The position numbers were made by a program, and so were the translations under genes. Below the pieces are notes generated by a model, which had not been told where the DNA came from, did no database searches, and worked only from the letters and a program-made list of their open reading frames with translations. DNA of 64,000 bases from CAYRJD01 sp965205925 (GTDB lineage Bacteria > Actinomycetota > Acidimicrobiia > Acidimicrobiales > Poriferisodalaceae). Positions 42,639-50,667 of this stretch are shown here, piece by piece. The stretch is from assembly GCA_965205925.1 (NCBI GenBank), contig OZ242183.1, positions 682,001 through 746,000 on the forward strand. The letters run 5' to 3'. The stretch's first letter is position 1. Each line of letters opens with the position of its first letter.

Positions 42639-43658
42639 CTAGTCCTCTTCGGGCTCGTTTGATTCTGGCTCATAAAAGGGTCGCGTTTGCGTGGTTGGCG
42701 TCTGGGACACAGGAGTGCTTGCGGTGCCCGAACCAGTGCTTGTTGCACCAACGCTGTCCTCTCTGAACAACTCGCCCAATGCCGCAACCGACCCCAGTAC
42801 TCCGCTGGTGTCAAGTGGCAAGAAAATCTTCGTGGCCCGACCGTCGGCAACACCTTGCAGAGTCTCCAAGTAACGCACCGCTAATACGTCATGTGTGGGG
42901 TTGCCTTCGTGAATAGCCGCAAAGACGGTTTCGATGGCCTGCCCTTCACCTTCGGCCACCGTTAGCTGTCGATACTTTTCAGCTTCGGCTTCTATCTTGA
43001 CCGCTTCGGCGCGACCGGCCGCGGTAAGGATCGCTGATTCCTTCACACCTTCCGCACTCAAGATCGCTGCTGCGCGCTCACCTTCAGCCTCGGTCACAAT
43101 GGCACGCCGATCACGTTCGGCTTTCATCTGTCGGTGCATGGCACTAGTTACGTCTGGCGGTGGCTCGATGCGTTGGATTTCAACTCGTACAACACGGGTT
43201 CCCCATTTGTCGGTGGCATCGTCCAAGATGGTTCGCAGCTTGGAGTTGATGAGCTCTCGCGAAACGAGTGCTTCGTCAAGCTGCAAGTCACCAATAACGT
43301 TTCGCAAGTTGGTTTGAGCCAGCTTGGTGACAGCAAGAATGAAGTTACCCACGGCGTATTTGAGTTTCACCGGGTCTGTGGCCTCAAAGTAGATAACCGC
43401 ATCTACGGTGACTGCCACGTTGTCTTTGGTGATGACCTCTTGTGGCGGTACGTCAATGACTTGCTCACGCATATCAACCTTGAGGATGCGTTGCAAGAAC
43501 GGGATAACAAATCGCAGCCCAGGGTTGACCGTGGTGCGGTATTTGCCGAGCAACTCAATGAGGCCCTGCTCAAATGGGCGCACGATTCGAAAACCAGCGA
43601 CGGCAATCAAAATGATCACCACCGCGATGACGACAAACAGCACTACGGCTGGATCCAT
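42639..43658 (-). CDS. SPFH/Band-7 membrane protein (stomatin/paraslipin-like)
   Basis: The 339-residue protein has an N-terminal transmembrane helix (about 4-24), an SPFH domain (about 26-190; VRPFEQGLIELLGKYRTTVNPG) and a long Ala/Glu-rich coiled coil (about 190-260, with repeated EAEGERAAAILSAEG-like units). It forms large oligomers on membranes and organises microdomains or shields proteases. The NfeD-like gene 60 bases upstream is the classical partner of this protein family. The C terminus is low-complexity and acidic. Confidence 0.94.
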   Translation of the reverse strand: MDPAVVLFVVIAVVIILIAVAGFRIVRPFEQGLIELLGKYRTTVNPGLRFVIPFLQRILKVDMREQVIDVPPQEVITKDNVAVTVDAVIYFEATDPVKLKYAVGNFILAVTKLAQTNLRNVIGDLQLDEALVSRELINSKLRTILDDATDKWGTRVVRVEIQRIEPPPDVTSAMHRQMKAERDRRAIVTEAEGERAAAILSAEGVKESAILTAAGRAEAVKIEAEAEKYRQLTVAEGEGQAIETVFAAIHEGNPTHDVLAVRYLETLQGVADGRATKIFLPLDTSGVLGSVAALGELFREDSVGATSTGSGTASTPVSQTPTTQTRPFYEPESNEPEED

Positions 43659-43718
43659 AAGAAGCCTCCTGGTTTGCTACTGAATTTTGGTCGGGTATTA
43701 ACTGGTACGGCTAGCGAG

Positions 43719-44177
43719 TTACTGCGTGGCGGCATCGTGAGCAAGCTTGACAAGCAAACGTGTGCCCTGCAGCGCAACCACGGTGACAAGTTCTCCCTCG
43801 TTGATGCTTTCACCTTCAACAGTGGCACGCCATACCTCGGTTTGAACACGGACGCGACCAGTGTTTGAAATCGCATCGATAGTTTCAAGTACCACCGCTT
43901 CCATCCCGATATAACGGTTGACACCGACGGGAAGAGAATCTCGGTCTTCGCGGTCTTGACCGCGAATTACGAACCGTACGACCACCATTGACACCGCACT
44001 GCCAGCGAAGAACGCCACCCACTGCAGGTATCCAGGTCCGTCTACCCATGCCACCACTGCAGCTAGCACTGCGCCGACAGCGAATGGAAGCACGAAGAAA
44101 CCAGCCGTGATCATCTCGCCAGTCGTAAACACGACAGCGCCTATCGTCCAGATCCAGCGCCAAATCTCGTTGTCCAT
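43719..44177 (-). CDS. NfeD-like membrane protein
   Basis: The 152-residue protein has three or four predicted membrane helices (about 8-75) followed by an OB-fold NfeD domain (about 87-147; IGMEAVVLETIDAISNTGRVRV then VTVVALQGTRLLVKL). It lacks the ClpP-like protease part of long NfeD proteins. NfeD and SPFH proteins are encoded together in many bacteria and act jointly in membrane organisation or quality control. Gene order here (nfeD then SPFH) supports that. Confidence 0.92.
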   Translation of the reverse strand: MDNEIWRWIWTIGAVVFTTGEMITAGFFVLPFAVGAVLAAVVAWVDGPGYLQWVAFFAGSAVSMVVVRFVIRGQDREDRDSLPVGVNRYIGMEAVVLETIDAISNTGRVRVQTEVWRATVEGESINEGELVTVVALQGTRLLVKLAHDAATQ

Positions 44178-44215
44178 CTTGGTTCAAGTTTAGGTCTAGC
44201 AACCTGGATTTGAAC

Positions 44216-45019
44216 CTAGGCCTGACAATTAGGGCACCATGTGGTTCCACGCGCGTCAACTACTGCGCGGCGCAGCAAGGTTCCACAAGCCACGCAGGGT
44301 TGATCGGCACGGCCATAGCAGCGCAAATGGTTTTGGTTGTCGCCGCTGCCCGACAGGCTTGCGTAGTCACGCAAGGTTGTTCCACCGTTAGCAATGCCCG
44401 CACACAACACGGTCCGAATCGCTGCCAGCAACCGTTCTGCTTGCGGCTTAGTGATCTGCCTGGCAGTTGGCCTAATCCCAGCACTAAATAACGCTTCGTC
44501 TGCGTAGATGTTGCCGACGCCGGCTATTAGACGTTGTCCCAGCAACTGTGTTTTGATTCGCTGGTTGCTGTTACGGCTACGTTGCCAGAACGAGATTGCG
44601 TCAAGGTCTTGGTCAAACGGTTCAGGACCCATCGCGGCCAACGTCGCAAGTTCGGTGTAGTTACCTCGTTGCGTTACTAGCACTCGCCCGAAGCGGCGAA
44701 TGTCTCGCAGCAGCATCGTGTGGCCATCGCTCAGCGACCACCAGGCTCGGCAATGTGGTTCGCTAGCAGGATCAGGATCCACGACGGTAAGCGCAAGAGA
44801 GCCGCTCATACCGAGATGAATGATCAGCTCTCGTTCGTCGTCTAGCTCCAGCAGTAAGTACTTACCACGACGCCGTGCGCGTGTGAATCGCGTGCCCACT
44901 ACCTTGCGTGCAGGTGTGAATTTTTTTGACCAATGGCTGCCAGCGGCGTCAACACGTTGACCCACAATTTTGTTAGCTAACTGCTGGCGAAGCACCTCAA
45001 CCTCGGGCAGTTCCGGCAA
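44216..45019 (-). CDS. mutM: Formamidopyrimidine-DNA glycosylase
   Basis: The 267-residue protein opens MPELPEVEVLRQQL (Pro2 nucleophile, Glu3), has RRGKYLLLEL and LIIHLGMSGSL, the H2TH segment RLIAGVGNIYADEALF and a C-terminal zinc finger (CVACG with CPNC). It removes 8-oxoguanine and formamidopyrimidines and cuts the abasic site. It lies in a run of minus-strand genes between a crotonase and NfeD. Confidence 0.96.
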   Translation of the reverse strand: MPELPEVEVLRQQLANKIVGQRVDAAGSHWSKKFTPARKVVGTRFTRARRRGKYLLLELDDERELIIHLGMSGSLALTVVDPDPASEPHCRAWWSLSDGHTMLLRDIRRFGRVLVTQRGNYTELATLAAMGPEPFDQDLDAISFWQRSRNSNQRIKTQLLGQRLIAGVGNIYADEALFSAGIRPTARQITKPQAERLLAAIRTVLCAGIANGGTTLRDYASLSGSGDNQNHLRCYGRADQPCVACGTLLRRAVVDARGTTWCPNCQA

Positions 45020-45048
45020 TTGAGAGCTTTGCTAGTTCTTGCTAGTGC

Positions 45049-45060
45049 GTAGCCGGCTAC
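45049..45060. promoter_or_regulatory. 12-bp palindrome upstream of mutM
   Basis: GTAGCCGGCTAC is a perfect palindrome in the 56 bases between the crotonase stop and the mutM start. The surrounding bases contain repeated GCTAG words (45041, and around 45072). It could be an operator or an intra-operon hairpin; no further support. Confidence 0.25.
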
Positions 45061-45075
45061 AGGACTAGCGGTGAG

Positions 45076-45900
45076 CTAGCTGTGAGGAGTGCCGAAGACA
45101 GGCTCGCGTTTTTCAAGAAAAGCGTTCACCGCTTCGGCGTGATCATTGCTGCGATACGCCTTCTTGAGAGATGTCAGTTCGCGTTTTTGAACTGCGTTCA
45201 AGTCGGTTTCGGTCGCGTTTGCTGTTAGCAGCTCTTTGGTGAACATCACCGCGGCTGGTGCATTCTCGGCGTAGCTAATAGCGCGCGCTAGCGCCACCTC
45301 TACAACGTCGTCGTCGGTAGTTTCGTCGACCAACCCCATTGCCTTACCTTCGGAACCGGTAATGGTGCGACCTGACAGTGCCAGGTCGCTAGCGGCACCC
45401 CAGCCGCAACGCTGAACCAAAAAATTTGAAGAAGCCAGCTCTGGCACGACTCCCATTTTCACGAAACGACATGACAACTTGGCAGCACTGTCGGCCACCA
45501 GGTAATCCATTGACAACACCATTGTCAGACCCACGCCTATTGCCGCTCCGTTGATTGCAGCAACGATGGGTTTTGACTGGCGCACCAGATTTACCCAGTT
45601 ATCTGCACTGTTTTCGCCAACATCTCCGTCGGAGTTGTCTCCGGTGGTGTTCTGAGCAAAGACCTCGCCAATGTCAGCTCCGGCGCAAAACCCGCGACCC
45701 TCACCTGTGATTATGAAAGCACCCACCGCTGGATCGGAGTTGCCTTCTTTAAGAGCGGCTATTAGCTCGTTCTGCATCTTTGGTGTCCAGGCGTTTAGGC
45801 GTTTAGGCCGTGACAAAGTGATTAGTCGTACTGTCGGGCTAGTCGTCAGATCTTTGACTGTGATTTGCTCGCGGGTGTCGTTGCTAATAGCTGCGTTCAT
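45076..45900 (-). CDS. Enoyl-CoA hydratase/isomerase family protein
   Basis: Starting at ATG 45900 (AGGAG five bases before it) this is a 274-residue crotonase. A longer open frame reaching 46218 is rejected because it runs through the neighbouring nuclease gene. Motifs: VRLITLSRPKRLNAWTP, GEGRGFCAGADIGEVF, AINGAAIGVGLTMVLSMDYLVA, MGVVPELASSNFLVQR and the final NAFLEKREPVFG. The Glu in VVPELASS corresponds to a catalytic acidic residue of hydratases/isomerases. The substrate is unknown; it may serve branched-chain or fatty acyl-CoA catabolism together with the other acyl-CoA genes here. Confidence 0.9.
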   Translation of the reverse strand: MNAAISNDTREQITVKDLTTSPTVRLITLSRPKRLNAWTPKMQNELIAALKEGNSDPAVGAFIITGEGRGFCAGADIGEVFAQNTTGDNSDGDVGENSADNWVNLVRQSKPIVAAINGAAIGVGLTMVLSMDYLVADSAAKLSCRFVKMGVVPELASSNFLVQRCGWGAASDLALSGRTITGSEGKAMGLVDETTDDDVVEVALARAISYAENAPAAVMFTKELLTANATETDLNAVQKRELTSLKKAYRSNDHAEAVNAFLEKREPVFGTPHS

Positions 45901-45931
45901 GGTTGCTCCTGGCTGCTGACTTATTCGAAGG

Positions 45932-46762
45932 CTAAACCTCAGGTCCGTAACGACGCTCATATTCGGCTTGACCTTCGGGGCAATGTTCGCGATAGGGGCA
46001 CCAACCACAAAGCGGACCAGGCCTGGGAGCAAATTCTCCGGAGTCAATAGCGGCGTGAATGTCATTCCAGGTTTGGTCGTGTTTGTCAACGGCCTTATCC
46101 ATGGCTTTTTTGTCCATTGAACGACTGATTGTTTTACCGTGCTTGTCGTTGCCATTGCCCAGGTATGCCAACTGCACGCTGGCGATTGGTTTTCCGGAGT
46201 TCTCAAGGGCAGCGGCATAAAGCCAAATCTGCGCTAGGGAGTCATCCACATAGGCAGAGCTAGGCGGCTTGCCTGTCTTGTAGTCGGTAACACGCAAGCC
46301 AGCTTCATCACGTTCTAAGAGATCAACGATCCCTTTGAAGGGAACATTGCCGACTGCGCTATCAAGTTGTTGCTCGCGCTGAACTACTTCAATCTGACCA
46401 GGATCAAACATCTTGAAGTAGCCCTCAATGAAGTTCCAAGCCTTCCACTTGAAACTCTTTTCTTGCTCCTCGTTGTACTGCAGAGACTTGAAATCAGCGG
46501 TTTTCGAGGTGTCGAGCCAGTTGGCTCCGCAGATCTTTTTCGCTTGAGCCAGCGTGCGTTCTACAGCCGGCAGTCCCAGCAAGTCTTCCAAAGCCTTGTG
46601 CACAAACGTTCCAACTAGGGCTGCTTCGCCAGGTGGATCTGGCAAGTTGTCGATGAAACGAAACTTCCAGCGCCGATTGCAGTTACGAAACGTGCCAGCC
46701 GAGGACGGGCTAAGCGAGCGGGGCCGATAGGTGCTTGCGGTCTCAGTCTCAGTTGTAGTCAC
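45932..46762 (-). CDS. RecB-like PD-(D/E)XK nuclease with Fe-S cysteines
   Basis: The 276-residue protein contains the RecB nuclease fold. It begins LSPSSAGTFRNCNRRWKFRF and has VGTFVHKALEDLL, the catalytic GIVDLLERDEAGLRVTDYKTGKPP (Asp, Asp, Lys of PD-DxK) and a closing CGWCPYREHC. Cys28, Cys252, Cys255 and Cys261 match the 4Fe-4S nuclease arrangement of AddB/Cas4-type proteins. No helicase, AddA or cas gene is adjacent, so it is a stand-alone exonuclease such as that encoded near mshC in other actinobacteria. The start is GTG. Confidence 0.9.
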   Translation of the reverse strand: MTTTETETASTYRPRSLSPSSAGTFRNCNRRWKFRFIDNLPDPPGEAALVGTFVHKALEDLLGLPAVERTLAQAKKICGANWLDTSKTADFKSLQYNEEQEKSFKWKAWNFIEGYFKMFDPGQIEVVQREQQLDSAVGNVPFKGIVDLLERDEAGLRVTDYKTGKPPSSAYVDDSLAQIWLYAAALENSGKPIASVQLAYLGNGNDKHGKTISRSMDKKAMDKAVDKHDQTWNDIHAAIDSGEFAPRPGPLCGWCPYREHCPEGQAEYERRYGPEV

Positions 46763-46815
46763 AGCTCTGAGTATCGCGCCAAAGCGCGCCGCGACCAGGG
46801 CAATTATTTGACTAG

Positions 46816-47190
46816 TTAGTGAGTGCCTGCATTCCCGTTGCTAGAAACACTGTCAGAAGCGTTGCCAGAAACACTGCTGGAAACACTGTCGGAAATTCGG
46901 TAAATCGCGATGCGATGCCGTCGCCACCAAGCAAATGTCACGATCACAACCAGCAAGACAACGGCTGCTGTAATGGAGCCTGCGAACAGCATTATCCGAT
47001 CGGGTATGCCGTGGCGTGGCAGCACGCGCGTGGCCGGCGCGGGTGGGGGATCGTCGTAGCCGATTGGTGCTCGTCCTGGCTGAGGCTTGATTGGTTCAGG
47101 TTGTGCTTCGGCTTCAGTTTCTGGCACATGTAGTCCAGGCACTTGATTCGGCGTGTTGCGGCGGGGCCTATTTGGGTTATAACCAGCCAT
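46816..47190 (-). CDS. Small membrane protein, Pro-rich N terminus and Ser-rich tail
   Basis: The 124-residue protein has a Pro/Arg/Glu-rich cytoplasmic part (1-65), one transmembrane helix (about 67-87: IMLFAGSITAAVVLLVVIV), then WWRRHR and a repetitive tail (SDSVSSSVSGNASDSVSSNGNAG). The tail DNA is made of GAAACACTG-like units (46845-46895). No family is recognised. It sits 18 bases after the ParA-like gene in the mshC operon, so it could be the membrane partner of that ATPase; this is inference. Confidence 0.7.
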   Translation of the reverse strand: MAGYNPNRPRRNTPNQVPGLHVPETEAEAQPEPIKPQPGRAPIGYDDPPPAPATRVLPRHGIPDRIMLFAGSITAAVVLLVVIVTFAWWRRHRIAIYRISDSVSSSVSGNASDSVSSNGNAGTH

Positions 47191-47208
47191 TACGGCTGTT
47201 GAGCCTAC

Positions 47209-48051
47209 CTAGGCCTGGTTTATTAGCCCGGGTGGTAGTTCTTGTTGCTGCGACGCCCAGTCATGTTGAGGGTTCCGCTTTGGCTCCAAGCGTTCTTGGA
47301 GTGCGTCAAATACCGTTGCGAATTGAGTAGCAGCATCGGCTGCACCTTGTCGGCTGCCTAGCGCTTTCAGCGGCAGCGACTGTCCGGCTGCTTCAGCCAC
47401 CGCTGCTCGCATGCTCACCGTTGGCAGCAGCAAGTCGCCAAAACGCTGCGTCAACTGGTCAACCCAGTATCTGTGATCGCGTGTGCGCCCACAGCGGTTG
47501 ACCACAATGCCGATCAATTCAGGGCCATCTCGCCGCTCAGCAATCTGGTTAATTGTGCATTTCATCAAATCAACTCCATCGGCAGCCCAGGCGGACGGTT
47601 CGGTCACGATCAAGGCGTAGTCCGCGGCGAATAAGGCATTCACACACAACAAGCCCAAAGAAGGCGGGCTATCGATCAGTACAAGATCGTGGTCAATCCC
47701 AACCATTGCCATACGTAGCCGATCCTGAGCACCTAGCGGATCGGCGGCTAGTTGTGGTTCACGACTAGCAAGGCGTGGATCGCCTGGAATTAAGGCAGGT
47801 CGCGAGCTGTTCGCGGGCCAGGCCGTTTGAGTTATAGCGGCTTTGGCGCTGCCCGTCTGGTTTGCAGCCATTACGTCGTCAATTGTTGGAGTTGCGTCCC
47901 ACACGCCAAGTCCGGCCGAAGCGTTGGCTTGCGGATCAAGATCAACCACAAGTGCTTGACGACCAGCCGAGCAGGCGGCTTCGGCTACTCCGAGCAAGAC
48001 GGTGGTTTTCCCTACTCCGCCTTTTTGATTTACGAATGCGATGGTTGGCAT
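47209..48051 (-). CDS. ParA/Soj-type ATPase
   Basis: The 280-residue protein has the deviant Walker A KGGVGKTT (10-17), LVVDLDPQANASAG, Walker B-like DLVLIDSPPSLGLLCVNAL and GIVVNRCGRTRDHRYW. It belongs to the ParA/MinD superfamily of DNA- or membrane-positioning ATPases. No parB or parS-like element is adjacent, so it is not the chromosomal partition ParA. It probably positions another cargo. It starts 13 bases after mshC and is followed by a small membrane protein. Confidence 0.9.
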   Translation of the reverse strand: MPTIAFVNQKGGVGKTTVLLGVAEAACSAGRQALVVDLDPQANASAGLGVWDATPTIDDVMAANQTGSAKAAITQTAWPANSSRPALIPGDPRLASREPQLAADPLGAQDRLRMAMVGIDHDLVLIDSPPSLGLLCVNALFAADYALIVTEPSAWAADGVDLMKCTINQIAERRDGPELIGIVVNRCGRTRDHRYWVDQLTQRFGDLLLPTVSMRAAVAEAAGQSLPLKALGSRQGAADAATQFATVFDALQERLEPKRNPQHDWASQQQELPPGLINQA

Positions 48052-48064
48052 GACTGATGGTTAC

Positions 48065-49357
48065 CTAGGCGTTTGCAGCTTGGGATTGTCCTGTCTGGAG
48101 TGGCTCAGCCAAGTCAATCCCACACAGTTTGGCGGCCGCGGCTAGCTCAGCACCAATCCCAGAGCGTTTTGCGTTTGGGTTTGCGCCAGCGGCTTCAAGC
48201 AGAAGCTTGTGAGCGCTCGGAGTGTCTAAGTCATCGTCCAGAGCTGAACCGACCTCGACTTCTAAGCCGCTGTTATCGGCCCCAGTGTCGTTATCAAGAG
48301 TGCCGGCGACTCCAGCTAGGAGCAGTTTCAAATCTTCCACCGCTCTAGGAGCTTCTTCATCAAACCATTCCCAATCGGTGCGGTAGTGGTGTTTCATAAC
48401 TGCTAGGCGAATTGCCCGCGGATCAATTGTTTGGCGTAAATCTGAAACGGACACCAGATTGCCAAGCGACTTAGACATCGTTTCACCTTCATAGCCAACC
48501 AGTCCGGCGTGAACCCAATAGCGAGCCAGAGGCTCACCGGTCAGCGATTCGCTCTGGGCAATCTCGCACTCATGGTGGGGAAATACAAGATCACCTCCAC
48601 CACCGTGGATGTCAATGGTTTGACCCAAAGTCGCCGAGCTCATGGCAGAACACTCGATGTGCCAGCCCGGTCGTCCTGCGCCAAACGGCGAGTCCCATTC
48701 AGGCTCACCTTTACCGCTGGGTTGCCACAGCACAAAATCAAGCGGATTACGAAGGCTGAGGTTGTCGGGTGAGCCCCCGCGCTTGCGAGCAAGTTCCACC
48801 ATGGCGTCTTGATCAAGGCCGGAGAGTTTGCCGAAGCTCGGAAAGGTCGAAACATCGAAGTACGTGATTGCGTCCGCTTCATAGGTATGGCCAGATTCAA
48901 CCAGTTTTGTAATCAGCGCAATCATGCGATCAATCGTTTGCGTAGCGCGTGGCTCATGTGTTGGTGAGATGGTTTGCAAAGCGACCATGTCAGCGTTAAA
49001 GCGAGCCATCTCTCGTGCTGCTAGTGACAGATAGTGCTCGCCCAGTTCGGCAGCTTTCGGCAAGATGCTGTCGTCCACGTCGGTGTAGTTACGAACCATG
49101 GTGACACGAGTGCCTAATGATTCAAGTCGGCGGATGATGAGATCGTAAGTCAGGTAAGTGGCAGCGTGTCCGAGATGAGTGGTGTCGTAAGGGGTGATGC
49201 CACAGACATACATTCCAGCGGTGTCCGCCAGGTCTAGCTGAACTACACCGCGCTGGGCAGTGTCGTAAAGGCGCATCGGCATCGGCCAAAGAATACGGCC
49301 AGCGGCGCGCTGGTACTGCCACTGGCTATATGGAGATCGCCCAGGTACTCTCGCCAT
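48065..49357 (-). CDS. mshC: Mycothiol ligase (cysteine:GlcN-Ins ligase)
   Basis: With ATG 49357 the protein has 430 residues. It is a cysteinyl-tRNA synthetase-like enzyme with CGITPYDTTHLGHAATYL (Cys52 zinc ligand, HxGH-type ATP motif), VRNYTDVDDSILP, GRPGWHIECSAM, GGGGDLVFPHHECEIAQSE and TMSKSLGNLVSV. The CGITPYDxTHLGHA wording and the absence of the tRNA-binding C-terminal region distinguish MshC from CysS. MshC joins cysteine to GlcN-inositol in mycothiol synthesis, so this organism should use mycothiol. The codon preceding region is shared with a divergent gene starting two bases away (49360). Seven more minus-strand genes follow closely. Confidence 0.92.
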   Translation of the reverse strand: MARVPGRSPYSQWQYQRAAGRILWPMPMRLYDTAQRGVVQLDLADTAGMYVCGITPYDTTHLGHAATYLTYDLIIRRLESLGTRVTMVRNYTDVDDSILPKAAELGEHYLSLAAREMARFNADMVALQTISPTHEPRATQTIDRMIALITKLVESGHTYEADAITYFDVSTFPSFGKLSGLDQDAMVELARKRGGSPDNLSLRNPLDFVLWQPSGKGEPEWDSPFGAGRPGWHIECSAMSSATLGQTIDIHGGGGDLVFPHHECEIAQSESLTGEPLARYWVHAGLVGYEGETMSKSLGNLVSVSDLRQTIDPRAIRLAVMKHHYRTDWEWFDEEAPRAVEDLKLLLAGVAGTLDNDTGADNSGLEVEVGSALDDDLDTPSAHKLLLEAAGANPNAKRSGIGAELAAAAKLCGIDLAEPLQTGQSQAANA

Positions 49358-49359
49358 AG

Positions 49360-50658
49360 GTGGAATCTGCCGAACACCTATCTGATGGCCGCCAAGCAAA
49401 GCAGGCCCCAGACTCAGACCAAACTGGATCTAGCAAGTCGGAGCACACAGTTGATGTGCTTGAACGAGTAGGGCTCTACCGCCAGCGCCGCGGGCTGGAG
49501 TCTTTGCGAGTTGAAGAGTTGGAAGCCGTTGCTGTAGATCTAGCGATTCACGGTCGCGACCCGGTGAGCTACATAGGCGACCTGTTTAAGAAGCACCAGG
49601 TGGTATTTGTCGGGCATCACATCCCCACCTTGCGCACGGGGTTGTTCTTGCAAGAGCTTGTGCAAGCACTACCTAGCCATGGCGTACATCACGTGGCAAT
49701 GGAGTACCTATGTCGCGACGACCAACTACTACTAGACGCAGCAACCGGCGCTAGCACCGTTCGAAGCGGAGCGTCTATAAAGGCAGGAGGAGACTCATTT
49801 GCCGAAGGGTTAGCGCGTGAGGCAATGCTGCGATGGGGATTGCGCCACGACTTTGCCTTCAAGGAATACCTAGACGTGCTCAAAGTGGCGTGGGAACTGA
49901 ACAGACCCGTATCAGAGAATGACTCGGCATCATCGGAAAATATGAGGGTGCTTGCTCTTGATTACGACCTTGACTTTGATGCGGTTACAGACACTGCGGA
50001 GCTAAGAACGGACGCCCCATGGGCGCATCTACGCCACCGTGGCACCGCTGCACGGCATATGTGTGACGTGCTTTTGTCTGAGGTATTCGATCGAGGTCAT
50101 AAGGCATTGGTGTTGTGTCGCACACCACATGCTCTAACGCGTCTGCGCCGCCGCCAACATCGTCGTTGGGACGCTTTTGATACTGAGATTGACGCCGGCA
50201 AGGTGGTAGGTGCCGCAAATCATGTCTATGCCGCAGTGGCCGATCGAGCGGCAACGGTGCTGATTCATCAACCGCTGCCTGCTGACGGAGTTTTGTGCGA
50301 CTACGCGCTGCCTGCTGACGGAGTGCTGGATGCAGTCTTCGCGATGATTGGTGCGCCTCCAACACCACTGGGCTTTGACACAGATGTGGGAGACGTTGGC
50401 AAACTTTGCAGCCTGACAGCTCTTGACGACGGACCTTTAGTGGATATGGCGCAAGGTTGGCTGTATTTAGAACCAGAGCAGCAGCGTGTAGCGCCCACAC
50501 CTCTCTACGGGTCGGTGCCTGACTATGTGCTAGAACGCGCTCGACGCCTGGCGTTAGACGCCAGACTGCGTAGAACTGATGTAACCACGGCAGACTTTGA
50601 TGACGCATTTCGCGCAGCGGCGACCGCAGCGGAGCTTTCGTGGACTCAAATTTTGTGA
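49360..50658 (+). CDS. Unknown protein, possible ChaN/EreA/TIKI-like fold (paralog 1)
   Basis: The 432-residue protein is not in a family I can name with certainty. Residues about 78-125 read HQVVFVGHHIPTLRTGLFL and later HHVAMEYLCRDDQ. A helical part follows (LRWGLRHDFAFKEYLDVLKVAWELN, 157-181), then MRVLALDYD, RHRGTAARHM, and GHKALVLCRTPHALTRL. That order resembles the ChaN/EreA/TIKI hydrolase-like fold, with His86/His87, Glu115, His233 and His257 as candidate active residues. It has an internal short repeat (LPADGVL twice, DNA near 50275-50325). A distant paralog follows after nine bases, then a phosphatase. The start is GTG, two bases from the divergent mshC start. Confidence 0.75.
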   Translation: MESAEHLSDGRQAKQAPDSDQTGSSKSEHTVDVLERVGLYRQRRGLESLRVEELEAVAVDLAIHGRDPVSYIGDLFKKHQVVFVGHHIPTLRTGLFLQELVQALPSHGVHHVAMEYLCRDDQLLLDAATGASTVRSGASIKAGGDSFAEGLAREAMLRWGLRHDFAFKEYLDVLKVAWELNRPVSENDSASSENMRVLALDYDLDFDAVTDTAELRTDAPWAHLRHRGTAARHMCDVLLSEVFDRGHKALVLCRTPHALTRLRRRQHRRWDAFDTEIDAGKVVGAANHVYAAVADRAATVLIHQPLPADGVLCDYALPADGVLDAVFAMIGAPPTPLGFDTDVGDVGKLCSLTALDDGPLVDMAQGWLYLEPEQQRVAPTPLYGSVPDYVLERARRLALDARLRRTDVTTADFDDAFRAAATAAELSWTQIL

Positions 50659-50667
50659 ACGAATTTT

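Noticed and set aside
43134..43868. 244-residue plus-strand frame
   Set aside because: It lies antisense to the SPFH and NfeD genes, has no recognisable motif or initiation site, and its composition follows the opposite-strand codons.
45901..46218. N-terminal extension of the crotonase by 106 residues
   Set aside because: It would run through the coding frame of the PD-(D/E)XK nuclease; ATG 45900 has a proper AGGAG site and gives the normal family length.
45932..46762. Cas4 of a CRISPR system
   Set aside because: The Fe-S nuclease pattern is similar, but no cas genes or repeat array are present and the operon is housekeeping.
48065..49357. Cysteinyl-tRNA synthetase
   Set aside because: CGITPYDxTHLGHA wording and absence of the C-terminal tRNA-binding domain indicate MshC.
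49985..50608. 207-residue minus-strand frame
   Set aside because: It is antisense to paralog 1 of the three-gene cassette; rich in Arg/His/Pro as expected for a shadow frame.
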